Assembly (NCBI GenBank): GCA_016929355.1
Contig: JAFGJA010000257.1
Span: forward strand, 1-30,622
Direction of reading: 5' to 3'
DNA: 30,622 nucleotides
Origin: Anaerolineae bacterium
GTDB lineage: Bacteria; Chloroflexota; Anaerolineae; Aggregatilineales; Aggregatilineaceae
A program made the position numbers and the translations under genes. Positions 1-8,541 of this stretch are shown here, piece by piece. Numbering within the stretch: the stretch's first letter is position 1; each line of letters begins with the position of its first letter. The notes beneath the pieces were generated by a model. It saw nothing but the letters and a program-made list of their open reading frames with translations. It ran no database searches and was not told the DNA's origin.

Positions 1-1196
1 CGGTCTAAAATACTGCGCCAGTAGCGGCGGCTGTTATCCACCACCGCGTTCACATACTGCTCCGAGATCGCCGTGATCTGCTCTAACGCATTGCCGACCA
101 CCTGTTTCTCGAACTCAACGCGCATCTCATCCCGATCCAGGGTGCGAGTCGCGCGCTGAAGCGTTAGATTTTGATCGATATACTGCTGGCCGCGCTTGCG
201 CACATCCATAAACACGCGATCCAGTTCGCGCTGGGCGGAGTCCAGGCGTTCGTTCAAGGTTTCGGCCTGACGTTCCAGTTCTTTTTTCAGGTCTTCCGCC
301 AACGCTTCATCACTCGTGATCAACGCGATCTGAGCATCCAGCTTACCGGTGTATTTGCCCGTCACGCTGTCCACAAAATCAAGCTGCGCATACAGTTTTT
401 GTTTGGCCGGGGGCACACGCTCAAAAATCCCGCGCAAATACTCCCGCACAGCATTCATCCCACCGGGATCGTCCGACGAGCCGGAAAACAGACCGGCAAT
501 ACCCCCACTGCTGCTTTTGAGCGCTTGTTTGGCTGACACCATGAAAATTTCGGGACGCAAGCCCAGCAGTTCATCAAGCTGCTGCTGCACAAACGATTTC
601 ACTTCGCCCTGTTCGCGCTTTTCCAGCAAATCGCGCTGGTTGATCACAACTACAACTTTTTTGCCATAATCACGCGCCAATTCGAGATAGAGGCGTTCGG
701 TTTCGGCAAAGGCACGTTTAGCCGACAGCAAAAAGATCACCAGATCGCTGCGACTGAGAAAACCTTTGGCGATCCGCTCGTGCTTCTTAAACACCGATCC
801 TGTACCGGGCGTATCCACGATCACCACACCGGGACCGCCCGTATTCGGGTGCAGCCATTCACGCACGATGTCCTGTTCGCGCCAGAAAAAATCATTGCGG
901 CGCTTGCTCGCCCACCGGATCAACTCAATCGCGTCCGTGGTCGGCGTGATGCCCATCGGCAGCAGTTCATCGCCGATCAGCGCATTGACAAACGTCGATT
1001 TACCCGCGTTGAATTCGCCTACGACCACCACCAGGAAAAACATATCCTGCAAATCGGCGGCGTTTTGATTCAGGCGTTCTTTATCATCGCCAGCGCCATT
1101 CCCAATCTGTCCGACGATTTCCCCAACTTCGTGCAGCAAGCGCACTTCACGCTCGCGCGCTTCGGCTATCGGTCCCTCTAGAACAATGTTACTCAT
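1..1196 (-). CDS. Dynamin-like GTPase, second of a tandem pair (C-terminus beyond window)
   Basis: Reading leftward from an ATG at 1196, the frame stays open to the window edge (398 codons seen). The G domain is complete: P-loop GEFNAGKST at residues 60-68, switch-I threonines in TPTTD (85-88), DTPG at 128-131 and NQRD at 186-189. A charged, helical, coiled-coil-like region follows, as expected for a bacterial dynamin-like protein (BDLP/DynA type). Such proteins bind and remodel or tether membranes using GTP. No membrane segment is visible in the part present; the tip or paddle would lie beyond the edge. The start lies 3 bases after the stop of the upstream dynamin-like gene, so the two are almost certainly co-translated. 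The family call is firm; the cellular role (membrane repair, division, vesicle formation or phage tolerance) cannot be read from sequence. Confidence 0.9.
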   Translation of the reverse strand, partial: MSNIVLEGPIAEAREREVRLLHEVGEIVGQIGNGAGDDKERLNQNAADLQDMFFLVVVVGEFNAGKSTFVNALIGDELLPMGITPTTDAIELIRWASKRRNDFFWREQDIVREWLHPNTGGPGVVIVDTPGTGSVFKKHERIAKGFLSRSDLVIFLLSAKRAFAETERLYLELARDYGKKVVVVINQRDLLEKREQGEVKSFVQQQLDELLGLRPEIFMVSAKQALKSSSGGIAGLFSGSSDDPGGMNAVREYLRGIFERVPPAKQKLYAQLDFVDSVTGKYTGKLDAQIALITSDEALAEDLKKELERQAETLNERLDSAQRELDRVFMDVRKRGQQYIDQNLTLQRATRTLDRDEMRVEFEKQVVGNALEQITAISEQYVNAVVDNSRRYWRSILD

Positions 1197-1199
1197 ACG

Positions 1200-3053
1200 C
1201 TAATTATCCTTTGCAGCGCGTGTTTTCGGCGTCAATTCGGCCAGTCCCGCTTGAATCTGCACAAAAGCGCCTTGTTGATTAGCGAGATCGGAGCGCAGTT
1301 CTTCCAAAAGTTCCCCCTGCGATTCGATCATACGGGTGAAGGGTGCGGTAGCATCGCGGCGCAGTTGGACGCCGTGCGTGATCAGGTCTTCGGCGGCGCG
1401 GCGCAAAACGCGCACATAATCATCACGCTGGCCGCGTATCCGGCGCTCGTAATTTTTGCGCAAGAACCAGCCCCGAATGGGAACAAGCATCAAACCCAGG
1501 ATTACCACACCAAGACCAAGCGCAAAGACCAATACAACACTACTCGCATCCGGCGTGATGGCGGACACCGCGCCTGCAATCACCGCCAGCACCAGGCACA
1601 CGCTCACCACTTCCCACAGTCCCAGGATGATCAGCGTGTTACGCAGCGTGCGATCCAGATGGCTGGTTTCGAAACGCTCCGCTTCGCGCTGAATATCCTG
1701 TAACGGCCCCTGCACATCGCGCAAAAAACTACGTTCGTAACGCAACGGCGTCTGGATTTTGCCGATCACTTTATCGGATAGCATCGGAGGCAAAGCTTGC
1801 ACTGCGTTGCGCGTATAATCGACCAGGCCATCAATGTCTTCCAAATCGCGCCCTTCCAGGCGTGGACCGAGGCGATCTGTAATTTTCGGAATCTGCTGGA
1901 ACGTTTCGCGCACCTTGTGATCGTCAAACGCGGTTTCGGCGCGCGTCCGGCCTCTAAAACGGCTCACCAAACGCCCGATCCCGACGATCTCACCCAGGCC
2001 ACCTACAAATAAGCCCAACCCACGCGAAAGATGGAACATTTCGCCAATCGCACCACTACCGCGCGCGGCGGCTTCATTCCAGGTGTTTTCAAGTTGGGTG
2101 AGCGATTCCTCAACGCTGCGCTGCTGTTCGCGGCGGCTCTGCTCGATCTGCGCTTCGATGTTTTGTACCGTTTTGCGATGATCATCGAGCGAACCTTGCT
2201 GCTCACGGATCAACGCCAGCGCGGATTTCGTCACGTTCTGCGCGATCTGCACCGGCGTTTCGAGCTTTTGCCGCACGCGCTCCACATCGCCCAGGCGATC
2301 ATTGATATACGCTTCGATCTCCGCGAAACCACTCTCATCCCACAGAATTTCATCGCGGGGCGTTTCGCGCTGCGCTTCCATCGCCTGTTTCGCCGAAACC
2401 AGCCAGATCACCGGATCAAAGCCCAGATGCACGCGGCTTTGTTCGATGGCAAATTCGCGTACCTTCTCCTGATCGGCGGGTTCCAGCAGATCGATCTGGT
2501 TCACAACCATGATCACGCGCTTGCCATACGCCTTGAGTTCCTGCAAATATTCGAGATTGCTGGCAGTAAGGACCTGCGTAGCGATCATGACCAACAGCAC
2601 CACATCGGCGCGATGCAAAAAGCGCCGCGTCAGGTCTTCATGCGTGCGAAACACCGATTCCAACCCCGGCGTATCGACCAGACTCAAGTTTTTTAGCAGG
2701 GGACTCGGATAAAAAATCGTTTCCGTATCGCCGGAACGGGTGCGCTGCACATCCGCACCATAGCGCAGAATCGCAATCCGATCAGTGGTAGGGATCGGTC
2801 CCACTTCCATCACAGCTTCGCCTAACAGCGCGTTGATAATGCTCGACTTGCCAGAGCTAAACGGTCCAACCATCACCATCAGAAACGGGTGATTGGCGTG
2901 GAACAACGCATCGCGCACCTGCTCCATTTCGCTTTCTGGCAAGCTGTCCACGCGGCCCAACGTAGCGATCAATTCATTGATCTGCTCGTATTCCTGCCGC
3001 CGCACAGCCTCGTATTGACCAAGTAATTTGCCTGATACTGCTTCAACATCCAA
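1200..3053 (-). CDS. Dynamin-like GTPase with C-terminal membrane hairpin, first of a tandem pair
   Basis: A 617-residue protein. I chose a TTG start at 3053 because AGGAAGG lies about 10 bases upstream, just after the kinase stop codon. A longer in-frame extension to 3230 would overlap the kinase by about 160 bases and looks spurious. The G domain has P-loop GPFSSGKS (63-70), TTD (89-91), DTPG (127-130) and NQID (185-188). A long helical stalk with coiled-coil character (about 265-330) follows. Two hydrophobic segments at about 472-500 and 504-526 form a membrane hairpin, then a helical tail closes the protein. This is the layout of bacterial dynamin-like proteins that insert a paddle into the membrane. 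The neighbouring gene encodes a second, divergent dynamin-like protein, and bacterial dynamins often work as such heterotypic pairs. The partner membrane and trigger are unknown. Confidence 0.9.
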   Translation of the reverse strand: MDVEAVSGKLLGQYEAVRRQEYEQINELIATLGRVDSLPESEMEQVRDALFHANHPFLMVMVGPFSSGKSSIINALLGEAVMEVGPIPTTDRIAILRYGADVQRTRSGDTETIFYPSPLLKNLSLVDTPGLESVFRTHEDLTRRFLHRADVVLLVMIATQVLTASNLEYLQELKAYGKRVIMVVNQIDLLEPADQEKVREFAIEQSRVHLGFDPVIWLVSAKQAMEAQRETPRDEILWDESGFAEIEAYINDRLGDVERVRQKLETPVQIAQNVTKSALALIREQQGSLDDHRKTVQNIEAQIEQSRREQQRSVEESLTQLENTWNEAAARGSGAIGEMFHLSRGLGLFVGGLGEIVGIGRLVSRFRGRTRAETAFDDHKVRETFQQIPKITDRLGPRLEGRDLEDIDGLVDYTRNAVQALPPMLSDKVIGKIQTPLRYERSFLRDVQGPLQDIQREAERFETSHLDRTLRNTLIILGLWEVVSVCLVLAVIAGAVSAITPDASSVVLVFALGLGVVILGLMLVPIRGWFLRKNYERRIRGQRDDYVRVLRRAAEDLITHGVQLRRDATAPFTRMIESQGELLEELRSDLANQQGAFVQIQAGLAELTPKTRAAKDN

Positions 3054-3072
3054 ACGACACCACCCTTCCTGA

Positions 3073-4803
3073 TTAACGCTGTCCTGGCATATAATCGCGC
3101 AAAATGGACCCCCCGACAAACTCGCGCAGCAGTGAATTATCCGGTATAAATGCCGCATCCATCTTTTGCAGCCAGCCGAGAATCGACAACAGCCGCCGTG
3201 CCTCGATGTAATGCGGGTGGGCAGGTTCAATCTGGCGCAGCAACGGTTCGGCCAATGGCCGCAGCACGGCTAATTCGTAGACCAGCGCGGAATTAAACAT
3301 CACATCGGCGTTTTCCTGGTACGGGAAAATATTCCGTTTTTCGCCACGCCGCACACTATCCCACCGCGAGAGTGTATCCAGCGCCGTATATCCGCGAAAA
3401 GTTGCATCACGCACAATACGCCGGATCAGCCGGACATCGGTTGTCGGCACACGGTTATGACGGTCAATGTTAAGCTGCGTCAGGGCGGAAACATACACCC
3501 GGAATACACTCGCCATTGGCAGCACCGACACCAGATTGGGATTCAGCCCGTGAATCCCTTCCACAATCAGCACATGCTCCGGCGAAAGCTGCACCGGCTC
3601 CGCATCCAATGTACTCTTGCCCGTCATAAAGTCAAAGTGGGCGAGACGCACAATCTGACCGGCAATCAATCCCGCCACATGCTCATTAAAGGTCAGCAGA
3701 TTGACCGCGCCGAGTGACTCAAAATCGAATTCGCCAGTCACTTCGTCACGCGGGGTCAGATCGCGATCCACAAAATAACGGTCCATCTCCAATGTATAGG
3801 GTTGCAGGCCGTGCGCCATCAATTGGATCGCCAATCGCTTGGAAAACGTCGTTTTGCCTGATGACGACGGCCCCGCGATCAAGACGAGCCGCAGCCCCTC
3901 TTTATGTTTCTGTGCAATCTGGTAAGCGATCTGGGCGATGTGCTGCTCGTGCAGCGCCTCATTGACCAGCACTAACTCGCGCGCTTGCCCATCGCGGATC
4001 GCTTGATTCAGATTGCCAATATCCTCGACTCCTAGCAGCGATAACCATTCTTCAGTCCGGCGAAATACGGCGTGCAACTGCGGCGATTTGACATACTCCC
4101 GAATGATATTCGGACTCTCGCGGCGCGGATATTGCAGCACAAAACCATCCTCTTCGATGAACAGGTTAAAGAGCGTCAGATACCCGGCGCTGGGAACCAT
4201 ATAACCGTAGAAGTAATCAACCTCATCGCGCAAGCGGTAGATCGTCAGATAGTCTTTCGTGCGGAATTCAAGCAAGCGCACCTTATCATCATCGCCGCAT
4301 TTCTCGAATAACGCGATAGCTTCGTCTTTCGGAATCTGATCGCGCACAATTGGATCGCTCGCAGCAACAATTTCTTGCATTCGCGTGCGCACGGTAGCGA
4401 GTTCAGCTTCGGTGAACGGCTCACGGTTGCGCAGCTTACAAAAGTAACCGCCGCTTGGCAGCGCGTAATCGACCACCACCTGCGCACTAGGGAATAACTC
4501 ATTGATCGCCACTGTGAGCAAAAACGCCAACGAACGCCGGTAAATGCGCCCGCCATCGCCCGAATTGGTGCGCACCAATTCGACGCTCACATCGCGCGTG
4601 ACCGGCATGGTCAATTCGCGCAGCGCCCCATCAACTATCGCCGCCACCGTTAACGCTTGTTGGGGTTCCGGTTGGGCCTCATACGTGTGGATAAACGACT
4701 CCAGCGCCGTGCCCATTGGTCCTTCAAGAATCGTGCCATCGGCAAAATGAACGTGTACCGTTGAACGGGCATTAGTACGATGAATCAGTGAACTTGCTAC
4801 CAT
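3073..4803 (-). CDS. Nucleoside (uridine-type) kinase with ThrRS-like N-terminal domains
   Basis: A 576-residue protein from ATG 4803. Residues about 15-75 resemble a TGS-type beta-grasp module. Residues about 100-240 resemble the second additional domain of threonyl-tRNA synthetase. The C-terminal half is a P-loop kinase of the uridine kinase/phosphoribulokinase family: GPSSSGKTT at 311-319, MDRYF about 30 residues later and IVEGIHGLNP. Proteins with this fusion occur in Firmicutes, Thermotogae and Chloroflexi and are annotated as nucleoside kinase or uridine kinase. Expected chemistry is ATP-dependent phosphorylation of a nucleoside, but the true substrate of the fused form is not settled. 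The gene sits 21 bases after the GH13 gene and 19 bases before the first dynamin-like gene, so all four are probably one transcript. Ribosome site: AAGGA about 11 bases before the ATG. Confidence 0.85.
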   Translation of the reverse strand: MVASSLIHRTNARSTVHVHFADGTILEGPMGTALESFIHTYEAQPEPQQALTVAAIVDGALRELTMPVTRDVSVELVRTNSGDGGRIYRRSLAFLLTVAINELFPSAQVVVDYALPSGGYFCKLRNREPFTEAELATVRTRMQEIVAASDPIVRDQIPKDEAIALFEKCGDDDKVRLLEFRTKDYLTIYRLRDEVDYFYGYMVPSAGYLTLFNLFIEEDGFVLQYPRRESPNIIREYVKSPQLHAVFRRTEEWLSLLGVEDIGNLNQAIRDGQARELVLVNEALHEQHIAQIAYQIAQKHKEGLRLVLIAGPSSSGKTTFSKRLAIQLMAHGLQPYTLEMDRYFVDRDLTPRDEVTGEFDFESLGAVNLLTFNEHVAGLIAGQIVRLAHFDFMTGKSTLDAEPVQLSPEHVLIVEGIHGLNPNLVSVLPMASVFRVYVSALTQLNIDRHNRVPTTDVRLIRRIVRDATFRGYTALDTLSRWDSVRRGEKRNIFPYQENADVMFNSALVYELAVLRPLAEPLLRQIEPAHPHYIEARRLLSILGWLQKMDAAFIPDNSLLREFVGGSILRDYMPGQR

Positions 4804-4824
4804 ATATTTCGCTATCCTTCTTAT

Positions 4825-6276
4825 TTAGCCGAGTGTAACCACAACCCCACTGCGCGGCGCGGCCTGTATCACCAGCGTGTCACCCTCTAAATTGGCCGAT
4901 ACACTGCCCCCATCCCCCAAGACAAGGCGAGCATCACGCGCGCTTTGCTCAAGCGGAATCCGCAGTGTAGCTGGCGTCTGTGCCGTATTAAAGGCTACCA
5001 TTATACGATCACCACCAACTATACGCTCAAACGCATACGATGTCTCAGCAGCGAGACGAGTATGATACGATCCGCGCCGCAAGGCCGGATACGCATGGCG
5101 CACCTGAACCGCCGCCCGTACATAAGCGTGTAAATCCATATCCCACTGCGCCTGATCCCAGGGCATCCCGCCCCGGCATTCAGGATCATGTCCACCGGCC
5201 AAACCAACCTCATCGCCATAATAGATAGTTGGCGCGCCCGGCATGGTCAATTGAAACAGCATCGCCAGCTTGAGCGCGGAGGTATCCCCATTAACCATCG
5301 TCACAAAACGCGGCGTATCATGGCTGTCGAGCAAATTCATTTGCGCCGTCGTAATTTCCCAATCGTAAAGCGCCAGCATCCGTTCAATCTCGGCAGCGAA
5401 GTCACCCGCCGCCAACGGCTGCAACACATCATACCCGCCGCCCGGCTTGAGCGATGATAACGTTTCCGCGCCAAAAAATGCAATAGCCGCGCGCGTCTGG
5501 ATATAATTCATTACCGCGTCAAATTGATCGCCGCGCAGCCAACGTTCGGATTCATGCCAGATTTCGCCCACGATATACGCATCAGGATTCGCATTCCTCA
5601 CCCGGCGGCGAAATTCGCGCCAAAATTCGTCATCATCAATTTCGTAAGGCACATCCAAGCGCCACCCATCGATCCCAAACGCGATCCAATAGGTCGCCAC
5701 ATTAAAGATAAATTCGCGCACTTGCGGGTTGGCGGTATTAAATTCGGGCAGCGCCGGTAAATTCCACCACGCGCCATAGTTCGGCTTGGCGTTCGGCTCG
5801 TAAGCATTAAGCGGAAAACGTTTGACGGTGAACCAATCCAGGTACGGCGATTGCGCGCCACATTCCAACAGGTGATTAAACTGGAAAAAGCCCCGGCTGG
5901 CGTGATTGAACACCCCATCCAACACCACCCGTATCTGCCGTGCGTGGGCTGCATCCAATAGTTCGCGCAGCGCTTCATTACCGCCCAAAATTGGATCGAC
6001 CCGGTAATAATCATGCGTGTGGTAGCGGTGATTCGAGGCCGACTGAAAGATCGGATTAAAGTAGATGGCCTTGATCCCCAAATCAACGAGATAGTCGAGG
6101 TGTTCGACGACGCCAAGCAAGTCGCCACCTTTGAACCCGTAAACGGTGGGCGGCGCGGTCCAGGGTTCGAGATTGGACGGTTTTTCAACGCGCGCGCTGC
6201 TGGCAAAACGATCCGGGAAAATTTGATAAAAAACAGCATCTTTGACCCAATCGGGTGTTTGAATTGTTGCAGACAC
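4825..6276 (-). CDS. GH13 alpha-glycosidase (cyclomaltodextrinase/neopullulanase-like), cytoplasmic
   Basis: A 483-residue protein beginning with GTG at 6276; an ATG a few bases upstream is out of frame. All four GH13 signature regions are present: DGVFNH (120-125), GWRLDVPYE (204-212, nucleophile D208), GEIWHE (237-242, acid/base E238) and LLDSHD (315-320, D320). GFKGGDL near residue 50 and HTHDYYRVDP near residue 90 fit the cyclomaltodextrinase/maltogenic amylase/neopullulanase branch. The N-terminal starch-binding domain usual in that branch is absent, and no signal peptide is visible, so it probably hydrolyses short alpha-glucans in the cytoplasm. It is the first gene of the leftward operon and diverges from rplJ. 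Exact substrate preference cannot be decided from sequence alone. Confidence 0.87.
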   Translation of the reverse strand: MSATIQTPDWVKDAVFYQIFPDRFASSARVEKPSNLEPWTAPPTVYGFKGGDLLGVVEHLDYLVDLGIKAIYFNPIFQSASNHRYHTHDYYRVDPILGGNEALRELLDAAHARQIRVVLDGVFNHASRGFFQFNHLLECGAQSPYLDWFTVKRFPLNAYEPNAKPNYGAWWNLPALPEFNTANPQVREFIFNVATYWIAFGIDGWRLDVPYEIDDDEFWREFRRRVRNANPDAYIVGEIWHESERWLRGDQFDAVMNYIQTRAAIAFFGAETLSSLKPGGGYDVLQPLAAGDFAAEIERMLALYDWEITTAQMNLLDSHDTPRFVTMVNGDTSALKLAMLFQLTMPGAPTIYYGDEVGLAGGHDPECRGGMPWDQAQWDMDLHAYVRAAVQVRHAYPALRRGSYHTRLAAETSYAFERIVGGDRIMVAFNTAQTPATLRIPLEQSARDARLVLGDGGSVSANLEGDTLVIQAAPRSGVVVTLG

Positions 6277-6388
6277 GATACATCCCCATTTATAAGTAGA
6301 TTAAACGGCCTATATACACCAGAGAGATGGTATCGACTCTGTCCGCAGTCGGCAAAACTTGCTCTCGGCTAACCCCCATGATCGGGCC

Positions 6389-6417
6389 TTGACTGAGGGG
6401 GATGCGGCTGGTATCAT
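6389..6417 (+). promoter_or_regulatory. Predicted sigma-70-type promoter of rplJ-rplL
   Basis: TTGACT (6389-6394), a 17-base spacer, then TATCAT (6412-6417) preceded by TGG, which also satisfies the extended -10 pattern. Transcription would begin near 6424, giving a leader of about 280 bases that includes the L10-binding RNA and the attenuator hairpin. Confidence 0.6.
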
Positions 6418-6436
6418 CAACCGTGAATTGCAGTAA

Positions 6437-6545
6437 GCCAACTTTTGTTGGCGCTTTACCGCAGACAGCAGGTGTTTGAACAGAGGTATCTGATTCGAGC
6501 GTAATTGAAACGTATTCAGCCTGCCGAGGTGAAGGCCCAAACCGA
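6437..6545 (+). ncRNA. Ribosomal protein L10 leader (autoregulatory mRNA structure)
   Basis: The conserved pairing blocks of the bacterial L10 leader are visible: GCAGACAGCAGGTG at 6461-6474 and the partner CCTGCCGAGGTGAAGG at about 6520-6535, upstream of rplJ on the same strand. A short perfect hairpin (GCCAAC, TTTT loop, GTTGGC, 6437-6452) precedes it. In known examples the L10(L12)4 complex binds this structure and represses its own operon. The boundaries given are approximate. A minus-strand open frame over this segment is taken as spurious. Confidence 0.8.
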
Positions 6546-6589
6546 ACCATCACATTGTACACCATCTGTGTACGTCGAGTCGATGAGTC

Positions 6590-6625
6590 ACGGTCTTCGC
6601 CCCCTTGCGCGGAGACCGTTTTTTT
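6590..6625 (+). terminator. Intrinsic terminator acting as attenuator in the rplJ leader
   Basis: An 11-bp stem (6590-6600 with 6609-6619, one G-T pair), an 8-base loop and a run of seven T. It lies after the L10-binding structure and about 78 bases before the rplJ start codon. It therefore terminates inside the leader and is best read as the switchable attenuator of L10 control, not the end of a gene. Confidence 0.8.
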
Positions 6626-6702
6626 GTGGCTGTTAACTTAGCTACAGTAACAACCGGGTCTCTTCTGCGGGCTTAAAATCCCAAAGAAAGGAGGAAACAC
6701 GC

Positions 6703-7266
6703 TTGGCTATTACACGGAAGCGTAAAGAAGAATTGATTCAGCAGTATGTTGATTTGTTGGCAGATGCGCGCGGCGTCGTGATCACTGAATATCGTGGAAT
6801 GACGGTGCAGCATTTGGATGCGTTGCGCGGCAAATTGCGTGAGCAGAATTCGTCATTCACCATCACCAAAAATACGCTGCTCAAGATCGCGCTGAACGAA
6901 GTGGGTATGGCCGTTCCCGAAGATATGCTCAAGGGGCCGGTGGCGCTCGTCGTCGCCAACAATGATCTACCCAGCACGGTTAAAACAGTCCTTGAATATG
7001 CAGATGACAATGATCTGCTGATTGCTAAGGGCGGTATCAGTGGCGAATCAACCTTTGCTGAATCGGATCTGAAAGCTTTGTCTGAACTGCCGCCGTTGGA
7101 CGTGATCCGCGCCCAATTGATCGGCATGACCACGATGCCAATCGCCCAATTCCTGGGCTTGTTGGAAGAACCAGGACGGCAGTTGGTGGGTGTCATCAAG
7201 GCCGGGTCGGAATGCCTGGTCAATGTTTTGGCCGCCTACGCCGCCAAAGAAGAAGGTGCTGCCTAA
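6703..7266 (+). CDS. rplJ: Large ribosomal subunit protein uL10
   Basis: A 187-residue L10 beginning with TTG at 6703. The start is fixed by a strong AAAGGAGG at 6687-6694 and by the typical N-terminus (MAITRKRKEELI). The family pattern of AxGVVITEYRGMTV, LR..LRE near residues 25-50 and the long C-terminal helix that carries L7/L12 dimers is intact. L10 anchors the ribosomal stalk that recruits translation GTPases and also represses its own operon through the leader RNA. The next gene is rplL, about 100 bases on. The usual rplK-rplA upstream partners are absent here. Confidence 0.97.
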   Translation: MAITRKRKEELIQQYVDLLADARGVVITEYRGMTVQHLDALRGKLREQNSSFTITKNTLLKIALNEVGMAVPEDMLKGPVALVVANNDLPSTVKTVLEYADDNDLLIAKGGISGESTFAESDLKALSELPPLDVIRAQLIGMTTMPIAQFLGLLEEPGRQLVGVIKAGSECLVNVLAAYAAKEEGAA

Positions 7267-7368
7267 CCATCAGGCGCTTAACCTTCGCCTTAGCTATTCA
7301 ATCGTTTGAACATCAGTTTATCAATCTATAGCGATACGAAGCTATCACATTTTACGAAAGGGAATACA

Positions 7369-7764
7369 ATGGCAGACCTACAGAAACTCGTGGAAGAACT
7401 CAGCGCCCTGACCGTGATGGAAGCGGCTGAACTCAAGAAAATGTTGGAAGAAGAATGGGGTGTTGAAGCGGCAACCGGCGGCGGGATGATGATGCCGATG
7501 GGCGCGATGATGGGTGCTGGCCCTGCGGCGGCAGCCGAACCCGAAGAAGAAAAGACTGAGTTCAATGTCGTGCTCAAAGACATTGGCCCCAAGAAGATCG
7601 AAGTGATCAAGGTTGTCCGCAGCCTGACCAGCCTCGGCCTGAAAGAAGCCAAAGACCTCGTTGAAGGCGCGCCCAGCAACGTCATGGAAGAAGTCAGCAA
7701 AGAAGCTGCTGAAGAAGCCAAGAGCAAGCTGGAAGAAGCTGGCGCAGTGGTCGAACTCAGCTAA
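7369..7764 (+). CDS. rplL: Large ribosomal subunit protein bL12 (L7/L12)
   Basis: A 131-residue protein from ATG 7369, with a weak GAAAGG ribosome site before it. An in-frame extension to 7306 has no family support. The N-terminal dimerisation domain (about 1-33) and the C-terminal factor-binding domain (about 63-131, with GPKKIEVIKVVR and GLKEAKDLVE) are typical. The hinge (about 36-60) is rich in Met and Gly (GGGMMMPMGAMMGAG) before an Ala stretch, instead of the common Ala/Pro-rich hinge. A terminator follows directly, so rpoB is not downstream as it is in many bacteria. Confidence 0.97.
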   Translation: MADLQKLVEELSALTVMEAAELKKMLEEEWGVEAATGGGMMMPMGAMMGAGPAAAAEPEEEKTEFNVVLKDIGPKKIEVIKVVRSLTSLGLKEAKDLVEGAPSNVMEEVSKEAAEEAKSKLEEAGAVVELS

Positions 7765-7804
7765 CGCGCGTTTTTGCCCAACGCTAATTCTTAACTCAAA
7801 AAAC

Positions 7805-7841
7805 AAACGGGCGATTCGCACACCACGAGTCGCCCGTTTTT
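7805..7841 (+). terminator. Intrinsic terminator after rplL
   Basis: A 14-bp stem with one G-T pair (7805-7818 with 7826-7839), a 7-base loop and a T-rich 3' side. It lies 40 bases past the rplL stop and before the oppositely oriented gene ending at 7858. The A-rich 5' side may let it serve both strands. Confidence 0.85.
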
Positions 7842-7857
7842 ATTGTGTTCACCACCC

Positions 7858-8541
7858 CTATTGTGTGTAATATTTTAACCGTTCAAACGGGTCTTCGTAG
7901 GATGTAGATTTATCCTCAGCCGCCTTAAGCTGTGCCGCCGCCTCGATCTCACGCATCAATAGACTGTAATTCGGAACAATAAATATCCAGGCTTCAGCGC
8001 GCGGCGAAAACATATATTTGTTCAGCATCCGTTGCAGGCGTTTTTTGGGCGCAGGCCACGATCTCACATGCATCTCAACCGCAGTCATACTCATCAGGGG
8101 CAGCATTAATGGTTTATTGGTCCCCTTCAATTCATCCCGGTCAAAGACTTTGGAAACCTGCACCGATTGCACCTGATTGATCCGCAAATAGCTGATCAAA
8201 GTCCGGTAGAAGGGCGTGCGAATTTCCAGCAGGTCCGAACGACACTGAATATAAGCCTGACGGCGGGCAAGCTGCGAGATCATCCACAACCCCAACCCGG
8301 ATAAGAACAGGACAAGCCCCACCAGCGCTAATGTTTCTTTCTTAACCGCCGGGCTTTCCAAATCCGACACGACTACCGGCAAAAAGAAAATAAGGCCAAT
8401 GATCACCATGAAAATACCAGGGCCGCGATACCGCTTGCCAAGGTTATAGTACACAAGCAATGGATGGCGGATAGGCTTTTTAGAGTCCCCTTGTTGGGTG
8501 TTGGGATCGGGTGTTTCTTGCGCTTTTTTTCGACGGGCCAT
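7858..8541 (-). CDS. Membrane protein of unknown function, two TM helices with possible PH-like domain
   Basis: A 227-residue protein from ATG 8541, with AAGGAG about 10 bases upstream. A charged, Lys-rich N-terminus (MARRKKAQ) precedes two hydrophobic helices at about residues 43-60 and 70-92. After them a soluble part begins with a beta-rich pattern (IQCRSDLLEIRTPFYRTLISYLRINQVQSVQV) reminiscent of bacterial PH-like domains. The tail is charged and helical. I do not recognise a named family, and the PH-like reading is only a resemblance. It diverges from the soluble unknown protein at 8712; the two share an intergenic region of 170 bases and may be functionally linked. Confidence 0.7.
   Translation of the reverse strand: MARRKKAQETPDPNTQQGDSKKPIRHPLLVYYNLGKRYRGPGIFMVIIGLIFFLPVVVSDLESPAVKKETLALVGLVLFLSGLGLWMISQLARRQAYIQCRSDLLEIRTPFYRTLISYLRINQVQSVQVSKVFDRDELKGTNKPLMLPLMSMTAVEMHVRSWPAPKKRLQRMLNKYMFSPRAEAWIFIVPNYSLLMREIEAAAQLKAAEDKSTSYEDPFERLKYYTQ

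Noticed and set aside
3054..3230. N-terminal extension of the first dynamin-like gene
   Set aside because: It would overlap the kinase gene by about 160 bases; a TTG with a ribosome site at 3053 gives a normal protein.
6290..6565. 91-codon open frame on the minus strand upstream of the GH13 gene
   Set aside because: It lies antisense to the rplJ promoter and L10 leader, whose conserved blocks explain the sequence; it has no family resemblance.
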